Shown in pieces: positions 1-8,620 of a DNA stretch of 64,000 nucleotides. Every line of letters begins with the position of its first letter. Position 1 is the first letter of the stretch. A program made the translations under genes and the position numbers. This stretch comes from an uncultured Desulfovibrio sp. (GTDB taxonomy: Bacteria > Desulfobacterota > Desulfovibrionia > Desulfovibrionales > Desulfovibrionaceae), in the NCBI GenBank assembly GCA_900546145.1, contig URBN01000003.1:1-64000 (forward strand). Reading direction: 5' to 3'. Under the pieces are notes generated by a model, which made no database searches, was not told the origin of the DNA, and was given only the letters and a program-made list of their open reading frames with translations.

Positions 1-630
1 TGTATCACCGTTTTGTCTCCCCTCTGTCCTGTCCCGGGGCCCCGGGACAGGACAGGGGGGTCAATTATCGTTCGTTTTGGGGGTCACCGGAACTTTCGTT
101 TGACACGTGCTCCCGCCTATAGAGGAGGGACTTCCTGCTTCAACGAGAACAGCACCACTGACTCGGAAGACTAACGGCGGCGTAAACTTTTTCTACAAAA
201 TTAAAACATATCTGTATCAAAAGGCCTGTTTTTATTTGTCTTTTTCCCTTAAGAATCCCGTGAAGCCGCGCCGGTAAAAACCGGGGAGTCTGCCGTTCAG
301 ACAGCGCTTTTTCCCAATCCGGAAACGAAAAACTCTAGAGAGTTGATCTAATGTTCCAAATTCTTTAGAGTGAAATATCTTTTTTGCAAAGGTCCACGCA
401 AACCGCGGTAAAAATGCTCCAGTCTCTTCTTTGAAGGCGAAGACGTTTTTCCGGCTCCAGATACGCACCGGACACGGACTGACTCCCGGTTTCAGGACTC
501 TTTCAGGCAAAAGAGGAGTTCCCTCAATCAAACGGCCGCGCGACATTTTCTCCGCCACCTTTCTCCAGGAGTTCTTTTCGGCACCAGCGCGCAGCACAGC
601 CGCTCCAACGAGTGTCTCCCCGAGGTATTT
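1..630. other. Gene-poor upstream region / rlpA leader
   Basis: No convincing coding sequence is seen in these 630 bases on either strand. Reading frames here are basic, low in complexity and lack ribosome binding sites. The stretch contains a 42-base palindrome at 19-60 (listed separately), an AT-richer part around 185-235, and two small hairpins at 271-284 (CCGG arms, AAAAA-type loop) and 288-302 (GTCTG/CAGAC arms). The rest may be a long 5' leader of the rlpA-like gene at 631. I cannot match it to a known riboswitch class. Confidence 0.5.
19..60. repeat. 42-base near-perfect loopless palindrome
   Basis: Two 21-base arms (19-39 and 40-60) meet at a central GGGGCCCC and match except for one position (T23 opposite G56, a G-U pair in RNA). 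Neither strand has a clear T-tract after the arm, so it is not a standard intrinsic terminator. It could end transcription of a gene to the left of the window, or be a protein or replication-related site. Confidence 0.8.
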
Positions 631-1194
631 ATGAAATCTTCCGCCATCTTCTCCGCATTTATTTTTGTGCTTTTCCTCTGTTTTACCGCCCTCCCCGCCC
701 AGGCCAGAACGTCCCACCAGCAGAATTCCTCTCCGGAGTACAGCCAGACAGTCCAGAAGCACCATCATAAAGCCTCCGTTAAGCACAGACGCTCCTCCCG
801 CCATCATTCCGCTGCCCGCAGCAGCACCACGAGACGCCATCACGCTTCGCGGACCAGCCATTCAGCATCCGCTCTCCGCAATGCCGGGGACAGGGCCAAT
901 GGACTCGCCGCATGGTACGGCGGAAAAGATCACCATCAGAAGATGACGTCCAGCGGCGAAAGATTTGATCACCACGCCATGACTGCTGCCCACCGCACCC
1001 TTCCCTTCGGGAGCCTGGTCAAAGTTACCAATCTCAGAAACAACAAATCCGTAGTCGTCCGCATAACCGACAGAGGTCCGTATTCCTCCAGGCTTTCCAT
1101 AGATCTCAGCAAAGGAGCGGCCCAGAAAATCGGCATGCTCGAGGCCGGCATCGGTCATGTGAGCATGGAACTCGTCCGGGTGGGCAGAGGCTGA
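631..1194 (+). CDS. RlpA-like double-psi beta-barrel protein, His-rich
   Basis: Secreted cell-wall protein of the RlpA family, whose studied members are lytic transglycosylases or septal-ring peptidoglycan-binding proteins. The 187 residues show a signal peptide (1-25, cleavage after AQA), a linker at about 27-85 rich in His, Ser and Arg with ten histidines, and a double-psi beta-barrel at about 88-185. His121 (AAHRTLP) and Asp147 (ITDRGP), the pair needed for RlpA lytic activity, are both present. There is no lipobox and no SPOR domain, unlike the second RlpA protein at 27429-28178. The start has GAGG five bases upstream. It stands alone, with the next gene 107 bases downstream on the same strand. 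Confidence 0.88.
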   Translation: MKSSAIFSAFIFVLFLCFTALPAQARTSHQQNSSPEYSQTVQKHHHKASVKHRRSSRHHSAARSSTTRRHHASRTSHSASALRNAGDRANGLAAWYGGKDHHQKMTSSGERFDHHAMTAAHRTLPFGSLVKVTNLRNNKSVVVRITDRGPYSSRLSIDLSKGAAQKIGMLEAGIGHVSMELVRVGRG

Positions 1195-1301
1195 TCCTCC
1201 CGGCTTCCCACACAGACAGGGGCTACCTAAATATACATTTTCCTGATAGAGCTTTTGCGGAATTTCAGGTTCTTCAGTGCTCAACCTTTCAGGAGAATTC
1301 G

Positions 1302-2225
1302 ATGAAAAAGGTACTTGTTACCCCCCGCTCTTTCGGTAAAAACGACCCCACTCTTTTTGATCAGCTCAAGGCAGGCGGCTTCGAGGTCGTCAGAAATGAC
1401 ACCGGAGCCATCCTTTCTGAAGAGACGATCTGCAGGATGATTGCCGACTGCGACGCTGTGATACTCGGCGTTGATCCCTGCAACAAAAATGTCCTTGATC
1501 ACGCCCCCAAACTCAGAGCCATCGCCCGTTACGGCGTCGGCCTTGACAATATCGATCTCGAAGAATGCAAAAAGCGCGGCATCAGTGTGACCCGTACCGT
1601 GGGCGCCAACAGCAATGCCGTTGCTGACTTCGCCTTCGGTCTCATGCTTGCCGTGGCCCGCAAAATCGTGCTCATTGACAACAAGTGCCGCAAGCAGGAC
1701 TGGAGCAAAAATACCGGCATCGACGTCTACGGCAAGACACTGGGTATTATCGGGCTTGGCGCGGTAGGAAAATGCGTAGCCCGCAGAGCCGCCGGTTTTG
1801 GTATGAAGATCCTCGCAGCCGACCCATATTTTGATGATAAATTTGCCCAGGATTTCGGCATCGCCCGCGCCAGCGTGGACGAAATCTGCGAGAAGTGCGA
1901 TTTCATAACCCTGCATTCTGTACTCACCGACGAGACCCGCAATCTCATCAACGCCGACCGCATCGCCAAAATGAAGAAGACCGCCATTCTGATTAATACG
2001 GCCCGCGGCGGGCTCATCGATGAAGCAGCCCTTCTCAAAGCCCTCCAGGAAAAGCGTATTTACGGCGCAGGCATCGATGTCTTCTCCTCAGAGCCGCCGG
2101 CAGAAAAGGAATGGTACACACTGGACAACCTTGTCATGGGGTCCCACACCTCTTCGTCCACTGTCGACACCACCAACCGTCAGGGCAAAATGTGTGTCGA
2201 TGCCCTGCTCGCTGCCAAACTGTAA
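1302..2225 (+). CDS. D-2-hydroxyacid dehydrogenase (phosphoglycerate dehydrogenase-like)
   Basis: NAD-dependent D-isomer-specific 2-hydroxyacid dehydrogenase of 307 residues. The Rossmann fingerprint GLGAVG is at 151-156 with Asp175 placed to bind the NAD ribose. The catalytic Arg235 (NTARGG), Glu264 (SSEPP) and His282 (GSHTS) are present. It has no C-terminal ACT domain, so it is a short form, not the serine-feedback SerA type. Sequence alone does not separate 3-phosphoglycerate from other 2-hydroxyacids as substrate. Start ATG follows AGGAG with good spacing. A terminator follows at 2259-2294, so it looks monocistronic. Confidence 0.85.
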   Translation: MKKVLVTPRSFGKNDPTLFDQLKAGGFEVVRNDTGAILSEETICRMIADCDAVILGVDPCNKNVLDHAPKLRAIARYGVGLDNIDLEECKKRGISVTRTVGANSNAVADFAFGLMLAVARKIVLIDNKCRKQDWSKNTGIDVYGKTLGIIGLGAVGKCVARRAAGFGMKILAADPYFDDKFAQDFGIARASVDEICEKCDFITLHSVLTDETRNLINADRIAKMKKTAILINTARGGLIDEAALLKALQEKRIYGAGIDVFSSEPPAEKEWYTLDNLVMGSHTSSSTVDTTNRQGKMCVDALLAAKL

Positions 2226-2258
2226 TTTTCAGGAAAACGTGTTCCTCTGACACACGTG

Positions 2259-2294
2259 AAGTCCGGCTTTCCGCAGGGAAGACCGGACTTTTTT
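2259..2294 (+). terminator. Intrinsic terminator after hydroxyacid dehydrogenase
   Basis: Arms AAGTCCGG (2259-2266) and CCGGACTT (2283-2290), with a further CTT/AAG pairing inside, are followed by a run of T. It lies between the dehydrogenase and the agmatinase gene. Confidence 0.85.
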
Positions 2295-2307
2295 GTGAGG
2301 TGTAGTA

Positions 2308-3171
2308 ATGGAATATCCTGCCTTTCTCGCTTCCGAATATCCACAGATGTCTCCGGAGAAAGCCCGGTTTCACATCATTCCCGTTCCCCTGGAACGCTCG
2401 GTATCCTACGGCGGCGGAACCTCACGCGGCCCCGCTGCCCTGCTCGAGGCGTCCCAGCAGCTTGAAGCCTGGGACGGCATCAGCGCCCCCGGAACACTGG
2501 GTTTTCACACACAGAAACCGGTAGACTGCTCCGGTTCCATAAACCTCATCCAGGAACGTATATCTGACGCCTGCCGCATGGCGCTTCAATGCGGTGCGGT
2601 TCCTGTGGTGCTTGGGGGAGAGCACACAGTCTCCTATGGAGCTGTCCGCGCCTGCGCGGAAAAATACGACAGCTTCGGCGTCATTCATTTTGACGCTCAC
2701 GGGGATCTCAGAGACAGTTATGAGGGAGATAGTTTCTCGCACGCCTGCGTTCTGCGCCGCATCGAGGAAAGCTTCAGCCTGCCCCTGGCCCAGTTCGGCA
2801 CGCGGGACTACTGCATGGAAGAACTGGAATACCGCAAAAAACGCGGAATCCTGTATTACGATGCCAGCCGTCTCGCTGAAGAAGGTCTCCCGGAAAAGCC
2901 CCTGCCCGACAGTTTTCCGCGCCGCGTCTACATCACGTTCGATGTGGATGGACTCGATTCCTCTCTCATGCCGGCCACAGGAACGCCTTCTCCTGGCGGA
3001 CTCCTCTGGTACGATGTCATGAAACTGCTGACACACTGTCTGAAAGCCCGGGAGGTCATCGGACTGGACGTGGTGGAGCTTGCTCCCATTCCCGGCCTTC
3101 ATCACGCCGATTTCACGGCAGCCAAGCTCACGCACGCCCTCATAGGCTTCGCCCAGAGAAGCTTTGCCTGA
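2308..3171 (+). CDS. speB: Agmatinase (ureohydrolase family)
   Basis: Cytosolic Mn-dependent ureohydrolase of 287 residues that should hydrolyse agmatine to putrescine and urea. Metal-binding motifs are in place: GGEHT near residue 104-108, DAHGD near 129-133, and the late FDVDGLD motif. The overall length is typical of bacterial SpeB. Putrescine from this step would feed the carboxyspermidine operon at 50248-52671 and aspartate semialdehyde would come from asd at 7344. The start has GAGG upstream. The gene is convergent with the amidohydrolase, with one base between the two stop codons and no terminator visible. Arginase or formiminoglutamase are alternatives in the same superfamily but less likely. 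Confidence 0.85.
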   Translation: MEYPAFLASEYPQMSPEKARFHIIPVPLERSVSYGGGTSRGPAALLEASQQLEAWDGISAPGTLGFHTQKPVDCSGSINLIQERISDACRMALQCGAVPVVLGGEHTVSYGAVRACAEKYDSFGVIHFDAHGDLRDSYEGDSFSHACVLRRIEESFSLPLAQFGTRDYCMEELEYRKKRGILYYDASRLAEEGLPEKPLPDSFPRRVYITFDVDGLDSSLMPATGTPSPGGLLWYDVMKLLTHCLKAREVIGLDVVELAPIPGLHHADFTAAKLTHALIGFAQRSFA

Positions 3172-3172
3172 T

Positions 3173-4492
3173 CTATTCCTGACCGGCGAGCCTCATCGCG
3201 GCCAGTGCCAGGAAACGGCTCGCCGGCGCCAGAATGGACTCATCGAAATCAAACGCTCCGGAATGATGACCGGAAGCGAGCTGGCTCCCGAACAGCATAT
3301 AGCTGGCCTGTCCTCCGCCCTTCTGAACGGCCTGCATGAGTGTGGCAGCATCTTCACTGGCGGAGCCTCCTGCCTTCTGCTCAACACGGGTGAATCCCGG
3401 GCGGCCATCAATGCGGAACTCTTCTGCCAGTGCGGTCAGCCTGGAGGACAGAACGTCGTCGCTCTCCATGCACCCGGCATGTCCCACAGTCTCGACGCTC
3501 AGCCCAAGCCCGTTCATCAGGGCCGCGCCCTCGGCCACACGCCGGGCTCCGGCAAAGAGAAAATCGTTGACCTCTTCCGGACGCCCACGCACTTCGCATT
3601 CCAGACGGGCGGACCCGGGCACTATGTTGCGGCCCGTCCCCGCGGTCAGGACGCCAACATTCACTCTTCCCGGCCCGGCGCTGTGCCGCGGCAGAGCGTG
3701 CAGAGCCAGAACGGTTTCACAGGCTCCCTTCAGCGCGTCACACCCGTCTTCCGGACTTTGTGCGGCGTGTGCCTCCCGCCCCGTAAAGCAGAGATTGAAT
3801 TTTGTGGTAGCGAAGGATCCGCTCACGCCGGCCACAAAGGCCCCAGTTTCCCTGCATGAAAGTCCGATATGATACCCGAGAAAATACGGGAAGCCCCGCA
3901 CCTGCCCTGTCAGTGATGCGGCCCCGCGCACACCTTCTTCAGCAGGCTGAAACAGAAAACGTATATTGCGGCGGAGATGCGCCCTCATGGGGGCCAGAAG
4001 ACGGATGCCCCCAAGTGCTATGGCCATATGGCCGTCATGCCCGCAGGCGTGGCACCAGCCGTCCTTCAGAGAGTCAAACCCCGACGCATGCGGCAAATGC
4101 GTCACGCTGCCGCATTCCTGTACAGGAAGGGCATCTATATCGCAGCGTATGACAAGCCCAGGCTCCCTGTCCGGGGCCAGATCCACAAGAGCACCCGTGC
4201 AGGCGCCCATGCGGGCAAGAATTGCGGGATCAGCCCCTGGAATGCCTTCTTCCTCTGCAAGGGCCGCTTTTGCCGCGTCAGCTCGTTTACCAGCATCCGG
4301 CAGACCAAGCCGTCCTTCGTCCTCCATAATCTCTCGGCCGACACAAGGCGCCAGCCCCATCTTCCGGCACTCGGACGCCAGGGCTGACGTTGTCCAGTAT
4401 TCGCACCATCCGATTTCCGGACGCCTGTGAAACATGCGGCGCAGATGAATCTGCCATGCGGCAAAGTCTTCCGGAACGAAAATATCAGCCAT
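3173..4492 (-). CDS. M20 family amidohydrolase (AbgA-like)
   Basis: Metal-dependent amidohydrolase/peptidase of about 439 residues. Motifs include the DIDALPV segment, HACGHDGH with metal-binding His, QPAEEG with the catalytic and metal-binding Glu pair, and a late GHHSGAFDF segment. The arrangement resembles AbgA, the p-aminobenzoyl-glutamate hydrolase subunit, and related aminoacylases. The substrate is not fixed by sequence. The ATG at 4492 was chosen because a purine-rich GGAGAGGGAG lies upstream. A GTG seven codons earlier is possible. Its 3' end nearly touches the 3' end of agmatinase. Confidence 0.82.
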   Translation of the reverse strand: MADIFVPEDFAAWQIHLRRMFHRRPEIGWCEYWTTSALASECRKMGLAPCVGREIMEDEGRLGLPDAGKRADAAKAALAEEEGIPGADPAILARMGACTGALVDLAPDREPGLVIRCDIDALPVQECGSVTHLPHASGFDSLKDGWCHACGHDGHMAIALGGIRLLAPMRAHLRRNIRFLFQPAEEGVRGAASLTGQVRGFPYFLGYHIGLSCRETGAFVAGVSGSFATTKFNLCFTGREAHAAQSPEDGCDALKGACETVLALHALPRHSAGPGRVNVGVLTAGTGRNIVPGSARLECEVRGRPEEVNDFLFAGARRVAEGAALMNGLGLSVETVGHAGCMESDDVLSSRLTALAEEFRIDGRPGFTRVEQKAGGSASEDAATLMQAVQKGGGQASYMLFGSQLASGHHSGAFDFDESILAPASRFLALAAMRLAGQE

Positions 4493-4543
4493 CGCAGAAC
4501 GCTCCCTCTCCACTTCCAGGACGCGGATATACCGTTTTCTGTC

Positions 4544-5242
4544 TTACCTGCCCGCCGTCCCGGTTTCTGAGGGAGCGCCGAAGCAGTCGCACTGACGGAC
4601 CACCCTGGCGGGAGAACCGCAGGCTACGGCATTGGCGGGAATGTCTCTTGTCACCACACTCCCCGCCCCGATAATGGCGCCATCACCAATAGTCACTCCT
4701 TTGAGAATGATGCTGTGCATGCCAATCCAGGCACCATCGCCTATGCGCACGGGTCTGTCATTTTCGAGCCCCGGGTTCAGGGGACGTTCGGAAACCGGCC
4801 ATGGAGCGTGAAAATCAGAGTCCACGATAATCACATCAGGCCCCACCAGAACATTTTTTCCGAGAGTGATGGACGTGGAACGGCAGGTGATCGACGCTCC
4901 CGTGAGCTGGCTGCCCTCGCCGATACTGATGGATGACGACGGATAAAATGTCCTCAGACGCACGGGGTGAGAAATGGCTGCCGCCGTCGCGCGCCGCCAG
5001 GAAGAAATAAAGCTCACGCAGTCCCCGACACTGATGTGGCTGCCCGGCCAGCGCATGAGCCCCACAGGGCCATGGGCCCTGATGCCGGAGCCAGCCTCTA
5101 TGCCGAGAAAACGGGCTTTGACGCGGAAGCGGAGTGTCCCCCAGAACACTCCCAGAAGGGGCAGGAATTTAAGGGAAAGGTAACTGACGACATTGGCAGG
5201 AGTGAGCCCCCTCTCCAGACATTTCTTCAGAAAGTCAGACAT
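4544..5242 (-). CDS. Left-handed beta-helix acyltransferase
   Basis: Acyltransferase of the hexapeptide-repeat (LbetaH) type, 232 residues. The C-terminal half has isoleucine-rich hexapeptide turns and the typical WIGMHSIILKG and GAGSVVTRDIPANAVACGSPA motifs seen in O-acetyltransferases of the WbbJ/maltose acetyltransferase group. A hydrophobic stretch lies near 20-38. It overlaps the end of the upstream PP-loop gene by eight bases, so the two are co-transcribed. The acceptor is unknown. Surface sugars are a fair guess because such enzymes often act on glycans. Confidence 0.8.
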   Translation of the reverse strand: MSDFLKKCLERGLTPANVVSYLSLKFLPLLGVFWGTLRFRVKARFLGIEAGSGIRAHGPVGLMRWPGSHISVGDCVSFISSWRRATAAAISHPVRLRTFYPSSSISIGEGSQLTGASITCRSTSITLGKNVLVGPDVIIVDSDFHAPWPVSERPLNPGLENDRPVRIGDGAWIGMHSIILKGVTIGDGAIIGAGSVVTRDIPANAVACGSPARVVRQCDCFGAPSETGTAGR

Positions 5243-6161
5243 TGGCCTTCTCCTTTCTCCACTCTGCTACCTGTCTGCGCAGGCGGCAGACGCCGCACAG
5301 ACCGCCGCTCGAGGTGGGGTAGCCGCATTCCGGGCAGGGGGAGAGGACTGAACCTTCACTTCTGCGCTCCGCCGCAAAAGGTTCGCGGCCCCGCTTTAGG
5401 AAATTCTGGTAAAAATCCAGTTTCCTGCCGGGCATGGCATGCTCAAGGCGCTGCATGATGCCCTTTAACACGGTAAAGGAGGCTCCCGTGCTGTACGGAC
5501 AGGGAGCGGAATGAGGATGTATGCCCATAAGAAAGGCGAACGTGGCCGTCTCGTACTCGGTGAGGCGCCACAGAGGCTTCACCTTCTTCACGAAGCCGTT
5601 TTCAGCAGGCAGCAGAGGACCTTCGGTGGAAAGGTAGGCCTTGTCCCAGCGCAGGGTGTTGCTGAAAAGCCTCGCAACCTCATCATCGAGGTTGTGCCCC
5701 GTAGCCAGGGCGGTGAAACCGTTATCCATGGCAATTTTATTGAAGTAGTACCGTTTGATTTTGCCGCAGACCGAGCAGATAGGGCGTCTGACAGCAGCCT
5801 TGACGTCAGGCATGGCCAGACCATCCTCTGCCAGGACCTTTGTGATAAGCGCCAGTTTGTGCTTAGCGCAGAAGCTTTCCACAATACCGCGGGCCACGGA
5901 CGAGGATCCGGGGATGGAGAGGTCGATAAAGAGGCCGGTGACATCGTAGCCGAGCTGTGTCAGCTCATAAAGAAGAGAAAGAGAATCCTTTCCCCCTGAG
6001 ATGCAGACCAGTATTCTGTCATCCCTGGTGAACAGATTTTCCTTCTCTATGCCGCGCTGGATCTGGTTGGTGAAGAATTTCAGGAAGCAGTCTCTGCAGA
6101 AGGCTGAATTGTGAGCTCTGAGCTTAACGACCGCGTCGGCCTTGCATATGGTGCATTTCAT
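5235..6161 (-). CDS. TtuA/Ncs6-like tRNA thiolation ATPase
   Basis: PP-loop adenylating enzyme of 308 residues. The N-terminus has two CxxC pairs (CTIC and CRDC, residues 3-22) forming a zinc finger. The PP-loop SGGKDSL is near residue 55, followed by CSVC and the GHNLDDE motif. The C-terminus has a second zinc finger with CPEC and CGVC. This two-finger build is that of TtuA/Ncs6 enzymes, which thiolate uridine or cytidine in tRNA and use an Fe-S cluster. The sulfur donor partner is not nearby. It is first in a two-gene minus-strand unit with the acyltransferase. Confidence 0.82.
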   Translation of the reverse strand: MKCTICKADAVVKLRAHNSAFCRDCFLKFFTNQIQRGIEKENLFTRDDRILVCISGGKDSLSLLYELTQLGYDVTGLFIDLSIPGSSSVARGIVESFCAKHKLALITKVLAEDGLAMPDVKAAVRRPICSVCGKIKRYYFNKIAMDNGFTALATGHNLDDEVARLFSNTLRWDKAYLSTEGPLLPAENGFVKKVKPLWRLTEYETATFAFLMGIHPHSAPCPYSTGASFTVLKGIMQRLEHAMPGRKLDFYQNFLKRGREPFAAERRSEGSVLSPCPECGYPTSSGGLCGVCRLRRQVAEWRKEKANV

Positions 6162-6187
6162 ATCGATCTCTCTTTCCCGCCGGAAGG

Positions 6188-7144
6188 TTACTTCTTATCA
6201 GGCCACACAGGCGTTCCCGTTCTGACCATTTCCTTGTACATGGCGCCGCGCAGCCAGCGGGCCACGGGGCCCGGACGGCCGTCACCGAACGGCCTGCCGT
6301 CAAAATGCGTGATGCCGACACAGAGTTTGGAGCTGGCAAAAAGCAGCATTTCCCTGGCAGAGGCGATATCATCCCTGGTGACTTCGGCAAAACGCACGGG
6401 CATGCGCTCCTTTGCAACCTTCATGGCGCAGAGCATGCTTGTGCCCGCCAGAATACGGTTCAGAGGCGGACAGACGAGTTCTCCGGCTGCGTTCACAATG
6501 CCGATATTGGCGACGGCCGCTTCTCCCATGGTTCCGTCTTCGTGGAAGGTCACAGCACAGTCCATACCGCGTTCCGCGGCTTCCCTGGCCATAAGCACGT
6601 TGGGCAGGTAGTTGGTGTTCTTGACTGTGGCCAGATACTCCTGCTTGGGCGGCACCTTGCTGGTAAAGGCGGTCATGCCCTTCTCATAGAGTTCCTCGCC
6701 AGCCTTAGGCTGTCTGACTGCCACGATATACAGGCTCGTCTTCGGGCACTCAAGGGGTGACACGCCAAAGCCGCCCGCGCCGCGGCCGAGGAAAAGACGG
6801 ATGCCGCAGTCACGCTCTCCCCCTGCCCTGGCCACATCGACAATACGCTGCCTGAGCTCATCCCAGGAACAGGGCGGCTGGATCTGCATGAAAGACGCGC
6901 AGCCCTTTTTCAGACGCTCGAGATGGCCCTCCATGGAAAAAACATATCCATCGCAGACACTGATGCTTTCAAAAAGAGCGTCACCCCTGTGGCAGAGATG
7001 ATCGCTCAGGGGAATATAAAGATAGCGGCCGTTGCGGCAAATAGCGTCCACAGTACTGTCGTAAAACGCGAGGATTTTATCGGCACCAGGCCTTTCAACC
7101 CTGAGAAACCTGTCCAGAAATTCACTGTCATTTACGCATTCCAT
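6188..7144 (-). CDS. Class IV PLP-dependent aminotransferase
   Basis: Fold-type IV aminotransferase of 318 residues, related to branched-chain aminotransferase, D-amino-acid aminotransferase and aminodeoxychorismate lyase. The likely PLP lysine lies in VKNTNYLPN, and the segment GEAAVANIG takes the place of the usual ECTxSN region. The start at 7144 has AGAGGAA upstream. An open frame continues to 7330 but its sequence is low-quality and has no ribosome site. Substrate is not assigned: the family motif is too diverged to choose between BCAT and lyase activity. It lies between a terminator for asd and the PP-loop gene. Confidence 0.75.
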   Translation of the reverse strand: MECVNDSEFLDRFLRVERPGADKILAFYDSTVDAICRNGRYLYIPLSDHLCHRGDALFESISVCDGYVFSMEGHLERLKKGCASFMQIQPPCSWDELRQRIVDVARAGGERDCGIRLFLGRGAGGFGVSPLECPKTSLYIVAVRQPKAGEELYEKGMTAFTSKVPPKQEYLATVKNTNYLPNVLMAREAAERGMDCAVTFHEDGTMGEAAVANIGIVNAAGELVCPPLNRILAGTSMLCAMKVAKERMPVRFAEVTRDDIASAREMLLFASSKLCVGITHFDGRPFGDGRPGPVARWLRGAMYKEMVRTGTPVWPDKK

Positions 7145-7276
7145 GGTATCTGTTCCTCTTTCCGACGATATTGCACTGTTTCCTGACAGAGGGGGGAGTG
7201 CGGATGCTGCTGGCAGCCGCGAATGCCGGAGAAGCTTTTCCGGTGATTCCGGCCGCATCCCCTCTGCCCGTATAGT

Positions 7277-7313
7277 CAAAAGGTGCCCCGGAGCACAATC
7301 GCCCCGGGGCACC
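7277..7313 (-). terminator. Intrinsic terminator after asd
   Basis: Perfect 10-base arms GGTGCCCCGG (7282-7291) and CCGGGGCACC (7304-7313) with TTTT on the minus strand past the lower arm. It lies 30 bases beyond the asd stop codon. Confidence 0.85.
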
Positions 7314-7343
7314 CAGAGAGCATATATCATATATACGGGAACC

Positions 7344-8390
7344 CTACTTCATGAAGACGTCGCGATCCTTGACGCGCACGAGATCACGCTTCACGAGTTC
7401 CTCGGCGATCTGCACGGCGTTAAGAGCAGCGCCCTTGCGCACGTTATCGGCGACAATCCACATATTGAGGCCGTTCTCGACGGTGTCATCCTCACGGATG
7501 CGGCCCACGAATGTATCATCTTCGCCTACGCACATGGCAGCGTGGGGGTACATGAGGGCACGGGGGTTATCATAAACCTGTACGCCGGGAGCCTGGGAAA
7601 GAAGCAGCCGGCAGTCCTTGGGGGAAAGCTTCTTCTCGGTCTCGATGTTCACCGATTCGGAGTGGCAGTAGAAGACCGGCACGCGGGCACAGGTGGCTGT
7701 CACCCTGATATCGGGGTCATGGAACATCTTCTTCGTCTCGTTAACCATCTTCATCTCTTCCTTGGTGTAGTCATTGTCCAGGAAGATATCGATCTGGGGC
7801 AGAACGTTGAAGGCGATGCGGTAAGGGAATTTGTCGCACTTAATCTCGCGGGAGTTGAACAGATCGCGGACCTGCTGCTCAAGCTCATTAATGCCCTTCT
7901 GGCCGGCGCCGGAAACAGCCTGGAAGGTGGTCACCACGATGCGCTTGATGTGCACGGCATCGTGAATGGGCTTCAGGGCCACAAGCATCTGAATGGTGGA
8001 GCAGTTCGGGTTGGCGATGATGCCGTTATGCCACTCAAGGTCTTCAGGGTTCACTTCGGGAACGACGAGGGGACAGCGGTCATCCATGCGCCAGGCAGCG
8101 GAGTTGTCCACGACAACGCAGCCGGAATGGGCGGCATAAGGGGAAAATTTCGTAGACGTAGCGCCACCAGCGGAGAAGATGGCGATGTCGACGCCGACGA
8201 AGGAATCTTCCTTCAGTTCATGCACGGTCAGTTCTGTATCGCCGTAAGGCACCTTCACGCCTTCGGATCTGGCGGAAGCGAAAGCCAGAACTTCACTGGC
8301 AGGAAAGTTACGGTCATGCAGCGTCTTCAGCATTTCGCGGCCCACAGCGCCCGTGGCGCCGCAGACAGCAACAGTCAGCTTTTTGCTCAT
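7344..8390 (-). CDS. asd: Aspartate-semialdehyde dehydrogenase
   Basis: NADP-dependent enzyme of 348 residues that reduces aspartyl phosphate to aspartate semialdehyde, the branch point to lysine, threonine, methionine and diaminopimelate. The N-terminal GATGAVGREML nucleotide-binding motif and the catalytic cysteine motif NPNCSTIQM are present. Length matches the family. The start has GGAG nine bases upstream. The same product is the co-substrate of the carboxyspermidine synthase encoded at 51454-52671. It is bounded by its own terminator, so it is monocistronic. Confidence 0.93.
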   Translation of the reverse strand: MSKKLTVAVCGATGAVGREMLKTLHDRNFPASEVLAFASARSEGVKVPYGDTELTVHELKEDSFVGVDIAIFSAGGATSTKFSPYAAHSGCVVVDNSAAWRMDDRCPLVVPEVNPEDLEWHNGIIANPNCSTIQMLVALKPIHDAVHIKRIVVTTFQAVSGAGQKGINELEQQVRDLFNSREIKCDKFPYRIAFNVLPQIDIFLDNDYTKEEMKMVNETKKMFHDPDIRVTATCARVPVFYCHSESVNIETEKKLSPKDCRLLLSQAPGVQVYDNPRALMYPHAAMCVGEDDTFVGRIREDDTVENGLNMWIVADNVRKGAALNAVQIAEELVKRDLVRVKDRDVFMK

Positions 8391-8583
8391 TGGATTTTCT
8401 CCTCAGGGAATATATCCGAAAAACAGTGGCACCCCCGGGAGGAAATCCTGGGTGGTTCCCAAGTGCATTTCGAAGTATGAAAGAATTAAATACCATATTT
8501 ATTCAGAAAATCCAAATGGCTGTCCGGGGGGGCAGCCGAAAAACATAGAAAACAGATAGGGATGACCGGAAGAACGGGTTTTG

Positions 8584-8612
8584 TTGACCCTGCCTGTATT
8601 GACACGTATACT
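8584..8612 (+). promoter_or_regulatory. Sigma70-type promoter of pyrK
   Basis: TTGACC (8584-8589), a 17-base spacer and TATACT (8607-8612) form the best promoter match in the window. The expected start of transcription, about 6-8 bases past the -10 box, is 8618-8620. This is directly before the ATG at 8621, so the message may lack a leader. Confidence 0.72.
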
Positions 8613-8620
8613 TTCTGCTC

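Noticed and set aside
232..861. Minus-strand open frame of 209 codons over the rlpA leader
   Set aside because: Low-complexity sequence that runs into the RlpA-like gene. No start signal.
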